A DNA stretch of 7,495 nt from Candidatus Aminicenantota bacterium (GTDB taxonomy: Bacteria; Acidobacteriota; Aminicenantia; Aminicenantales; UBA8522). How positions within the stretch are numbered: the stretch's first letter is position 1; every line of letters begins with the position of its first letter. The position numbers and the translations under genes are program-made. Below the pieces are notes generated by a model. That model saw only the letters and a list, made by a program, of their open reading frames with translations. It did no database searches and was not told the origin of the DNA. Location of the stretch: assembly GCA_003524335.1 (NCBI GenBank), contig DQHV01000064.1, forward strand, positions 1 through 7,495, read 5' to 3'. This document shows positions 1 through 6,659 of this stretch, one piece after another.

Positions 1-206
1 GAATAATGACCGACGACTGCCGGCCCCCCCTCGTCCAGCTTGTAATCTCCGTCCGTCTTCAGGGTGAGGCTGACCTCCCACCACAGGGGAGTCTGGCCGA
101 GATGGGGCGGGGAGGTTGAAGGAGCGCGGGCCTGGAGAAACAGGAGCAATAGGGCGGGAAAGAAGAGCCGTCCTGAAGTAGGGAGTGCTCTTCGCCCTGC
201 CCGCAT
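1..206 (-). CDS. Exported protein of unknown function, N-terminal part (cut by left window edge)
   Basis: An open frame runs from an ATG at 206-204 to the window edge: 68 full codons, no stop. The start is supported by a GAGG ribosome binding site (plus-strand 213-216) six bases upstream and a good promoter further up. The product begins with an Arg-rich n-region, a hydrophobic core LFFPALLLLFL (residues 14-24) and a likely signal peptidase I site after A-R-A (26-28). The mature start is Pro/Ser-rich, followed by PLWWEVSLTLKTDGDYKLDE, whose alternating polar/hydrophobic pattern suggests beta strands. I do not recognise the family; it could be a periplasmic, secreted or outer-membrane protein. 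The gene is divergent from the efflux operon and its promoter overlaps that of tetR. It is a real gene by signal peptide, RBS and promoter; its function is unknown. Confidence 0.72.
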   Translation of the reverse strand, partial: MRAGRRALPTSGRLFFPALLLLFLQARAPSTSPPHLGQTPLWWEVSLTLKTDGDYKLDEGGPAVVGHY

Positions 207-231
207 GGTTTTCCTCGCCCGGGAGATTCCT

Positions 232-261
232 ATTGTACTTCCATCGGCGGGCTATTGACAA
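232..261 (-). promoter_or_regulatory. Leftward sigma-70-type promoter for the exported-protein gene
   Basis: Read on the minus strand there is a -35 box TTGTCA (plus 256-261), an 18-base spacer and a -10 box TACAAT (plus 232-237). Each box differs from consensus at one base. The predicted transcript start near 225 gives a short leader of about 20 bases that carries the GAGG ribosome binding site before the ATG at 206. The -35 box overlaps that of the rightward tetR promoter by five bases. This is a prediction from motif match and position only. Confidence 0.6.
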
Positions 262-283
262 GTCCGGGACCATGCGCTATTCT
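255..283 (+). promoter_or_regulatory. Rightward sigma-70-type promoter of the tetR-efflux operon
   Basis: A perfect -35 box TTGACA (255-260) is followed by a 17-base spacer and the -10 box TATTCT (278-283), which has two mismatches to TATAAT. Transcription should start near 290, giving a leader of about 60 bases before tetR. The predicted start falls inside the palindrome at 289-308, so a bound repressor would block initiation. The same -35 bases are used on the other strand by the leftward promoter. No second promoter was looked for systematically inside the operon. Confidence 0.68.
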
Positions 284-288
284 AATCA

Positions 289-308
289 ACTAAACTGATA
301 AGTTTAGT
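289..308. promoter_or_regulatory. Palindromic operator, likely bound by the adjacent TetR-family regulator
   Basis: The 20 bases ACTAAACTGATAAGTTTAGT form a perfect inverted repeat of 8-base arms around a GATA spacer. It begins six bases after the -10 box of the rightward promoter and covers the predicted transcription start. TetR-family dimers commonly bind short palindromes of this size within or next to their own promoters, so autorepression of the operon is the natural reading. The link to this particular regulator is inferred from position; no second copy of the arms was noticed nearby. Confidence 0.7.
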
Positions 309-349
309 ATATAAACCTGCCGGTTTTTTGATTAAACCAGGGAGTTAAG

Positions 350-1042
350 ATGAAGAGAAAAGAACTGCAGGAAGAGAGAGAGGAATGGCGGCGCCAGGAA
401 TTCCGCCGCTGCATCCTCAGGGCCGCCGAGAAGGTCATCGTCGCCAAAGGCTACAGCGCCATGACCATGGACGATGTGGCCCGCGAGGCCCAGTTCTCCA
501 AGGCCACCCTGTACCACTATTTCCGGAGCAAGGGAGGGCTCCTGCTCGAGATCCTTGGTAACTTCTTCGAGGAGATCGACCAGGAAGTGCAGAAGATCAA
601 CCGTCTCCGGCTGAACGCCAGGGAGAAACTGAGAAAGGGGATCCATTTCTATCTCCGGTTCTACGAGGACAAGGAAAACATCTCCCGGATGATCATCATG
701 GACCCGTCGTTTACGGAGAAGATGAACATCTTCGTGGCCGATGAGAGGAAGCTCACCTCGGAAGTCGACCGCCGGTTCATAACCAAAATGAAGACCAAAC
801 GTAAGGATATCTTGAACGGTGTGTCCAAAATTCTTGAAGAAGGGATGGCTTCCGGAGAGTTTCGTAAGATGGATGTCGCAGGCGCCGTGACCTTCCTGGA
901 GTCCCTCCTCCAGGGGTATTGTCATGTCCGTTTCTGGCACGACCGGCCGTACTCTGCCAAGGAGGCTACGGAGATCATCCAGGACATCTTCCTCCATGGG
1001 ATCGAAAAAAAGGATGGAACCGTGAAAGGAGCGTCGAGATGA
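350..1042 (+). CDS. TetR/AcrR-family transcriptional regulator, probable repressor of the efflux operon
   Basis: The 230-residue protein has a TetR-type N-terminal DNA-binding domain at about residues 18-64. The helix-turn-helix segment is TMDDVAREAQFSKATLYHYF (39-58), containing the family signature A-x-E-A-x-x-S-K-A-T-L-Y-x-Y-F followed by R-S-K. The remaining 165 or so residues are predicted mostly helical, as expected for the ligand-binding and dimerisation domain, but carry no motif that names a ligand. The start is fixed by GGAG (341-344) five bases before the ATG. The N-terminus is unusually charged (residues 2-20, rich in K, R and E). Its stop overlaps the next start as ATGA (1039-1042), so the regulator is co-transcribed and probably translationally coupled with the pump it likely controls. 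It probably binds the palindrome at 289-308. The family is certain; the target and inducer are inferred. Confidence 0.93.
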   Translation: MKRKELQEEREEWRRQEFRRCILRAAEKVIVAKGYSAMTMDDVAREAQFSKATLYHYFRSKGGLLLEILGNFFEEIDQEVQKINRLRLNAREKLRKGIHFYLRFYEDKENISRMIIMDPSFTEKMNIFVADERKLTSEVDRRFITKMKTKRKDILNGVSKILEEGMASGEFRKMDVAGAVTFLESLLQGYCHVRFWHDRPYSAKEATEIIQDIFLHGIEKKDGTVKGASR

Positions 1043-2382
1043 AAAAAACCAGCGCTTTGTTCGCAGCCCTGCTGATCATATTGGGAAGCGGCCCGGCCGC
1101 CCCGGCACAAGAGAAGATCACCCTCACCCTCGAGAAGTGCCTCAGCCTGGCCCTCTCCCAGAACCCGTTCTACTTGGCATCCCAAGAAAGGACGGACGCG
1201 GCCCAGGCCCGGGTGAGACAGGCGGCGGCGCAGTTTTTCCCGTCGCTGAACGCCCAGGGCCTCCAGAACCTGGACGAAAAGGTGTTCGTCCTCGAGTTCC
1301 CCTCGTTTATCCCGGGGGGCCGGCCGCAGAGATTCGCCATCGACTTCACCAAAGACTACCAGTTCTCCCTGAATTTCACGCTGCCCCTCTATACCGGAGG
1401 CCGCCTGACCTCCGGCTACCGTTCGGCCAAGCTCGGTTATCTGTCCTCCCAGGAGTCCAGCCGCCAGACGACCAACGAAACAGTCCTCAACGTCAAGCGC
1501 GGCTACTACAACTACCTCCTGGCCGAGCAGCTGGTCGGGATCAGCGAGGAGGCCCTGAATTTGGCCGAGAAGACCCTCCAGAACGTCAAGAATATGTTTG
1601 AGGTCGGCGTCGCCTCTCGTCTCGACCTGCTCCGGGCCGAAGTCCGGGTGGCCAACCTGAAGCCTCCCCTGATCCAGGCCCGCAACAACGTCGCCGTGGC
1701 CGAGCTCAGCCTCAAGACCTTGCTCGGCCTGGACGTCGCCCAGCCCGTCGAGGTCTCAGGGGAGATGACCTACACGCCGGTCGACATCAACCTTGACGAG
1801 AGCATCGCCAAGGCCGTCGAGAACCGGCCCGAGCTCAGCCAGCTCCAGTACCAGAAACAGGTGGCCGGGGAGATGATCAAGATCGCCCGGGCCGACTACC
1901 TGCCGACCATCGCGCTCTCCGGAAACTACAGCACTTGGGCCGACCGGTTCGCTTTCGGCAAGAACAACTGGCAGAGCTTCTATGCTTTCAACTTGGTCCT
2001 GAGCATCCCCCTCTTCAACGGCCTCCAGACTCCGGCCAAGGTGGCCGAGTCCCAGGCTCTCATCCGGGAGCTTGGTTTCACCGAGAAGGGGCTCGTCAAC
2101 AACATCAAGTTCGAGGTTCAGGCCGCCTACCTAACGCTGAACAATGCCCAAGAGGCCTTGCTTTCCCAGGAGAAAAACATCGATGCGGCCCAAGAGAGCG
2201 TGCGTGTCGCCGAGCTCAACTACAGTGAGGGCCTGATTACGATCACCGACCTCGGAGCCGCCCAGGTCGCCCTGAGCGAAGCCCGGATCAACTATCTCCG
2301 GGCCATCTATGAGTACACCGTTTCCCTCGCCCAGCTGGAGAAGGCCGTAGGGCTGAGCTGGAAAGATTCCGAGTCGAACTAA
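1039..2382 (+). CDS. TolC-family outer-membrane efflux protein
   Basis: This is the outer-membrane exit duct of a tripartite efflux pump: 447 residues, normal for the family. Residues 1-23 form a signal peptide (MKK, a hydrophobic stretch, then A-P-A before Q24). There is no lipobox. The mature protein shows the two structural repeats of the OEP family. The first begins with ITLTLEKCLSLALSQNP and includes the long helices around LLAEQLVGISEEALNLAEKT. The second begins near AVENRPELSQLQYQKQVAGE and IARADYLPTIALSGNYS. The ATG at 1039 is preferred over in-frame upstream codons from 919 because it has GGAG (1028-1031) seven bases upstream, begins a clean signal peptide and overlaps the tetR stop by four bases. 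It is followed by the adaptor and pump genes, with which it should assemble. The substrate is unknown. Confidence 0.94.
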   Translation: MKKTSALFAALLIILGSGPAAPAQEKITLTLEKCLSLALSQNPFYLASQERTDAAQARVRQAAAQFFPSLNAQGLQNLDEKVFVLEFPSFIPGGRPQRFAIDFTKDYQFSLNFTLPLYTGGRLTSGYRSAKLGYLSSQESSRQTTNETVLNVKRGYYNYLLAEQLVGISEEALNLAEKTLQNVKNMFEVGVASRLDLLRAEVRVANLKPPLIQARNNVAVAELSLKTLLGLDVAQPVEVSGEMTYTPVDINLDESIAKAVENRPELSQLQYQKQVAGEMIKIARADYLPTIALSGNYSTWADRFAFGKNNWQSFYAFNLVLSIPLFNGLQTPAKVAESQALIRELGFTEKGLVNNIKFEVQAAYLTLNNAQEALLSQEKNIDAAQESVRVAELNYSEGLITITDLGAAQVALSEARINYLRAIYEYTVSLAQLEKAVGLSWKDSESN

Positions 2383-2394
2383 AGGAGAATGACG

Positions 2395-3519
2395 ATGGAG
2401 AAAACGAAACGAGTGAACACAATCCTGCTAACGGTATTAGCCTTCGCCTGGCTGGCTTCCTGCAAGCCGCCGCAGAAGCCGGAGGCCAAGGGGCAAACGC
2501 CGACCTTCGGCGCGGCGCCGGTCAAAGTTTTCAAAGCGATCAGGATGAGAATATCCGAGAAGCTCTTCTATACCGGGACGATCGAGGCCTGGCAGAAGAT
2601 CAATATCACCCCCGACGTGGGGGGCAAGATCGCCCGCATCCTGGTTAACGAAGGCGACCGCGTAGGCAAAGGCCAAGTTCTGGCCGAACTCGATATCGAG
2701 GCCATAACTCTCCAGTTCAAGCAGGCCGAAGCGGCGCTGGCTGTCGCCCAGGCTAACTTCAATAATGCCCAGACGAACCTGGAGCGGATGGAGCGCCTCT
2801 CCAAGGAGAAAGCCGTTTCCGACCAGCAGTACGAACAGGTCAAGTTGGGCTATGATTCGGCCAAGGCGCAGCTTGAACAGGCCCAGGCGGCTCTCAACCT
2901 GGCCCAGCACAGCCTGGATGTTTCTATACTCAAGGCTCCTTTCAGCGGCGTCATCGCTTCCCGGAACGCCGAAGTGGGGGATGTGATCAACCCGATGATG
3001 GGCGGATTCTCTCCGGGGAGCGCGGGAGGAGTGCTCACACTTGTGGATTTCTCTCGCGTCAAGATCCAGGTGGATCTCTCAGGGGCCGACATCCCGCGCA
3101 TCCAGAAAGGTCAGGCGGCCAGGCTGCGCGTTCTGACGACCCCCGGCCGTGAGTTCAACGGCACCATCACCGTCGTCAACCTGGCCGCCGATCCGCAGAC
3201 CAAGAAGTTCGGGATTGAAGTGTCCGTGGACAACCCGGATCAGGTCCTTCGGCCGGGGACATTCGGGGAGATCATTCTCGAAGTCCAGTCGCACGAAAAC
3301 GCCCTGGTCGTTCCTCAAAAAGCCGTTTTGGAGAACACGTATGTCTTCATCGTCCAGGACGGCAAAGCCGCCAAGAAGGAAATCGTGCTCGGCCTCCAAA
3401 ACACGACGCTGGTTGAAGTCAGCAGCGGCATCGCCGAGGGAGACCTTGTCATTGCCGAGGGAAACTTCGGCCTGGAGGACGGAGCTCCGATTGAAGTCAC
3501 CGGCGAGGTCAAACAATGA
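2395..3519 (+). CDS. RND efflux periplasmic adaptor (membrane fusion protein), lipoprotein
   Basis: This periplasmic adaptor links the inner-membrane pump to the outer-membrane channel. From the ATG at 2395 it has 374 residues. The N-terminus is a lipoprotein signal with lipobox L-A-S-C, so Cys23 is the expected acylation site. The order is typical of HlyD/AcrA-type adaptors: first lipoyl half GGKIARILVNEGDRVGKGQ (about 76-94); an Ala/Gln/Glu-rich alpha-helical hairpin (about 99-175); second lipoyl half LKAPFSGVIASRNAEVGDVI (from about 179); a beta-barrel domain; and a C-terminal membrane-proximal domain (VVPQKAVLENTYVFIVQDGK onward). An in-frame ATG lies at 2389, but AGGAG (2383-2387) is only one base from it and seven bases from 2395, so 2395 is chosen. 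The stop overlaps the pump start as ATGA. Confidence 0.94.
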   Translation: MEKTKRVNTILLTVLAFAWLASCKPPQKPEAKGQTPTFGAAPVKVFKAIRMRISEKLFYTGTIEAWQKINITPDVGGKIARILVNEGDRVGKGQVLAELDIEAITLQFKQAEAALAVAQANFNNAQTNLERMERLSKEKAVSDQQYEQVKLGYDSAKAQLEQAQAALNLAQHSLDVSILKAPFSGVIASRNAEVGDVINPMMGGFSPGSAGGVLTLVDFSRVKIQVDLSGADIPRIQKGQAARLRVLTTPGREFNGTITVVNLAADPQTKKFGIEVSVDNPDQVLRPGTFGEIILEVQSHENALVVPQKAVLENTYVFIVQDGKAAKKEIVLGLQNTTLVEVSSGIAEGDLVIAEGNFGLEDGAPIEVTGEVKQ

Positions 3520-6500
3520 AACTGCCAGAATTTTCTGTCAACCGACGCGTCACTGCCTCCATGATGGCCATGATCCTGGTCGTCGTGGGCCTTATCTCCT
3601 TCAGCCGGCTGGGGCTGGATTTCTTCCCCGACCTGGAATTTCCGACGGTCTCGGTCGTCACCACCTATTCGGGCGCCTCTTCCGAGGACCTCGAGAAGTC
3701 CATCACCAAACCTTTGGAGCAGATTGTCAGCGGCGTCAGCCGGGTCAAGAAAGTCACCTCCACCACCTCGGAAGGCGTCTCGGCCATCACGGCGGAGTTC
3801 GAGTGGGGGACAAACCTGGATTTCGCCGCCCAGGATCTGCGGGATCAAATCGCGCTTTACAAGCAATTCCTTCCCCAGGAAGCGGCCGACCCCCTGGTCT
3901 TTAAGTTCAACTTGGCCCAGATGCCCGTCGTGTTTTGGGGGATCACCGGAAACCGGCCCACCTCAGAACTTCAGAAGCTCATCGAGGATGAGGTGGCTCC
4001 GCGCCTGGAACGAATCGACGGCGTGGCCGCTGCCCGAGTCTTCTCAACGGAGATCCGGGAGATCCTGGTCGATGTCGATAAGACGGCCCTGGAGAGCCGG
4101 AACCTTTCGCTCGACCGCGTCATCGCCGCCCTGGCGGTTGAGAACGTCAACCTCCCGGCCGGGAATATCGTGGAAAGGCACGCCGATTTTCTAGTCCGGA
4201 CGATGGGCGAGTTCAATAATCTCGACGACATCAAACGGGTCGTCATCGGCGCCACTTCCAGCGGCGAGCCGATCTATCTCGGCGACATTGCCGAGGTCAA
4301 GGATACACTCAAGGAAACGCGTTATATCGGACGGATTCAACAACAGGACGGCGTTTACCTGATGGTGAGCAAACGGTCCGGAGCGAACACGGCGACAACG
4401 GGAGCCGAGGTCAAGCGGACGGTCGCCGAGATCAGGAAGACTCTTCCTTCCGATATCAACTTCTACATGGCCATGGACCAGTCGGACATGATCGAGATGG
4501 TGGCCAGCAAAACCGTTCAAAACGCCTGGATGGGCGGTATCTTGGCCATCCTGCTCATTTTCCTCTTTCTGCGGAACTGGCGTCCGACCCTGACCATCGC
4601 CCTGGCCATTCCCCTGTCCATAATCACGACGTTTATCTCTTTTTACGCGGCCGGCTACACCCTTAACCTGCTCACACTCGGAGGATTGACGCTCGGCGTC
4701 GGCATGCTGGTTGACAATGCTATTGTCGTCATCGAAAACACTTTCCGGCTTCGCGAGGAAGGAAAAGACCGGAAGACGGCCTCCATCCAGGGGGCTACTC
4801 AGGTCGGGATGGCCATCACCGCATCCACGCTGACCACCATCGTTGTTTTCCTGCCCATGATCTTCGCCCAAGGGATCACCGGCAAAATGACCCGCGGAAT
4901 GGCCCTGGCGATCACCTTTTCCCTTATTTCTTCCCTTTTCGTCGCCCTCACGGTCGTTCCGCTTCTGTCGTATCAGCTGTTCGGCAAAGGCCCGGCCAAC
5001 GGGGATTCTTCCCAGGGTAAAAAGATGAAACAGCCCCAGTTCCAGAAGGGCCGGGATACCTACCGGAAGGCATTGACTTGGACGCTTCACCACCGCCGCC
5101 TGGTCATTGGCGGGGTTGCGGGAATTCTCGTGGTCTCACTGGCCATCGTCCCGTTCTTGGGGACGGAGTTCATGCCCGCCCAGGACCGCAACATGATCCT
5201 GCTCAAGGTGAAAATGCCCATCGGGACGGCTTTGGAGGAGACCAACCGGGTCGTTTCGATCGTCGAAACCCTAATGTCCCAGCAGCCGGAGATCGAGATC
5301 ATCTCCGCCCAGACCGGGTCGTCGGCCGAACAGGATGCGAGCGACACGGCTAGCGGGTTCGGTAACACCGGTCCTCACGAAGGGCTACTCTGGGTCGGGC
5401 TGGTCAAGCGGAACCTGCGGAAGTACAGCGATCTCGAAGTCGTGGAAATCCTCCGCGCGAAGCTGCCCAAGCTCGAGAACGTCCGGTTCGAGGCTGTTGA
5501 CATGAGCCAGATGATGATGGGTGGAGCGTCGGCTCCCGTCGAGATCAAGCTGTTCGGCAAGGACCTGGACAAGCTCAAGGACATCGCCGATAGCATTGTC
5601 GCCCGGATCCGGGATGTGCCCGGACTGCGAGACCTGACCCATTCTCTGTCTCAGGGAAAGCCGGAATATCAGATCAAGGTCGACCGGGAGAGATCCGCTA
5701 AGCTCGGCCTGATGGTCAGTCAGGTCGCCAACACGATTCAGGCGGCGACCCTCGGCCGTGTGGCCACTCGATACACGGATGAAAGCGAAGAGATCGACCT
5801 CAGGGTGCGCTTCCAGAAACGATACAGAGACAATATCCAAGAGATCGCGAACATCCCGATCGTGACTCCCCAAAACAAGGTCATCTATGTCGGCCAGGTC
5901 GCCACCGTTGAAAAAGGCGAGGGTCCCATCCAGATCACGCGCGAGAATCAGGCCCGCCGGGTGACGGTGACGGCGAACATCGCCGGCCGCGACCTCGGGA
6001 GCGTGGTCAGAGATATCCTCCAGCGACTGGGGCCGATCCAGAAGCAGATGCCCCCCGGGTATTTCCTGGAGTTCGGCGGTTCTTACGAGCAGATGACGGA
6101 GGCGTTCAAGATCTTGGCTGCGGCCTTCGCTCTAGCCTCTTTGCTGGTTTATATGGTCATGGCCTCGCAATTCGAATCATTCCGCCACCCCTTCATCATC
6201 ATGTTCGCGATCCCCCTTGGCGTGATCGGAGTCATCCTGGGTCTGCTTTTGGCCGGGAAAGCGATCAGCCTGCCGGCCTTGATCGGATTCATTCTTCTGG
6301 CCGGGATCGCGGTCAACAACGGCATCGTGATGATTGATTATATCAACCAGCTCCGGCGGAGCGGCGTCGAGACGCGAGAAGCGATTATCACCGGAGCGGT
6401 CACTCGCCTGCGCGCCGTCCTCCTGACCGCGTTGACAACGATCTTGGGAATGCTGCCCATGGCCATCAGCCGGTCTGAGGGTTCGGAGTTCCGGGCTCCG

Positions 6501-6617
6501 ATGGCCATCACAGTCATGGGCGGGTTGACGGCCACGACCTTCCTGACGCTGTTCATTATCCCGGCTATCTACAGCTTATTCGAGAAGGTCTCGTACAAGA
6601 AGCCGAAGCCGGCGTGA
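3516..6617 (+). CDS. RND-family inner-membrane efflux transporter, HAE-1/AcrB-like
   Basis: This is the energised subunit of the pump: 1033 residues, the usual length. It has the duplicated RND plan: TM1 (about 12-29), a large periplasmic loop, TM2-TM6 (about 339-489), a charged cytoplasmic linker (490-525), TM7 (about 529-549), a second periplasmic loop, and TM8-TM12 (about 866-1025). Family signatures include SGASSEDLEKSITKPLEQ in the first porter region, GVGMLVDNAIVVIENTFR in TM4, and RLRAVLLTALTTILGMLPMA in TM11. In AcrB the proton relay is a TM4 Asp-Asp pair plus a TM10 Lys. Here TM4 has D400-N401 and TM10 reads GIAVNNGIVMIDY, with N934 at the Lys position. The sequence fits HAE-1 rather than heavy-metal pumps; the substrate cannot be read from it. 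GAGG (3505-3508) lies seven bases before the ATG, which overlaps the adaptor stop. Confidence 0.95.
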   Translation: MKLPEFSVNRRVTASMMAMILVVVGLISFSRLGLDFFPDLEFPTVSVVTTYSGASSEDLEKSITKPLEQIVSGVSRVKKVTSTTSEGVSAITAEFEWGTNLDFAAQDLRDQIALYKQFLPQEAADPLVFKFNLAQMPVVFWGITGNRPTSELQKLIEDEVAPRLERIDGVAAARVFSTEIREILVDVDKTALESRNLSLDRVIAALAVENVNLPAGNIVERHADFLVRTMGEFNNLDDIKRVVIGATSSGEPIYLGDIAEVKDTLKETRYIGRIQQQDGVYLMVSKRSGANTATTGAEVKRTVAEIRKTLPSDINFYMAMDQSDMIEMVASKTVQNAWMGGILAILLIFLFLRNWRPTLTIALAIPLSIITTFISFYAAGYTLNLLTLGGLTLGVGMLVDNAIVVIENTFRLREEGKDRKTASIQGATQVGMAITASTLTTIVVFLPMIFAQGITGKMTRGMALAITFSLISSLFVALTVVPLLSYQLFGKGPANGDSSQGKKMKQPQFQKGRDTYRKALTWTLHHRRLVIGGVAGILVVSLAIVPFLGTEFMPAQDRNMILLKVKMPIGTALEETNRVVSIVETLMSQQPEIEIISAQTGSSAEQDASDTASGFGNTGPHEGLLWVGLVKRNLRKYSDLEVVEILRAKLPKLENVRFEAVDMSQMMMGGASAPVEIKLFGKDLDKLKDIADSIVARIRDVPGLRDLTHSLSQGKPEYQIKVDRERSAKLGLMVSQVANTIQAATLGRVATRYTDESEEIDLRVRFQKRYRDNIQEIANIPIVTPQNKVIYVGQVATVEKGEGPIQITRENQARRVTVTANIAGRDLGSVVRDILQRLGPIQKQMPPGYFLEFGGSYEQMTEAFKILAAAFALASLLVYMVMASQFESFRHPFIIMFAIPLGVIGVILGLLLAGKAISLPALIGFILLAGIAVNNGIVMIDYINQLRRSGVETREAIITGAVTRLRAVLLTALTTILGMLPMAISRSEGSEFRAPMAITVMGGLTATTFLTLFIIPAIYSLFEKVSYKKPKPA

Positions 6618-6659
6618 TGTTCGAGCTCTTTATTTCAGGAGGGCGAAAGCGGGCTGAGT

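Noticed and set aside
24..30. Run of seven C's in the exported-protein gene as a possible phase-variation tract
   Set aside because: Seven bases is short for slippage control and occurs by chance in GC-rich coding sequence; the frame through it is intact.
64..258. Plus-strand frame of 64 codons at the left end
   Set aside because: It lies opposite the exported-protein start, has no ribosome binding site at its ATG, and its Arg/Gly/Trp-rich product has no recognisable feature.
332..997. Long minus-strand frame of 221 codons opposite tetR
   Set aside because: It is antisense to a clear TetR-family gene; the product is Leu/Val/Asp-rich as expected from the mirrored codon pattern, with no RBS or domain.
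919..1038. Upstream extension of the channel protein to an ATG at 919
   Set aside because: The added 40 residues lie inside tetR, precede a complete signal peptide, and the ATG at 1039 has the proper GGAG spacing.
3149..3904. Plus-strand frame of 251 codons across the adaptor-pump junction
   Set aside because: It is an out-of-frame shadow of two well-identified genes, with Ser/Arg/Pro-rich low-complexity output typical of GC-rich DNA.
4191..5093. Minus-strand frame of 300 codons opposite the pump
   Set aside because: The Gly/Gln/Asp/Arg repeats mirror the codons of the pump's membrane segments; there is no start signal and no domain.
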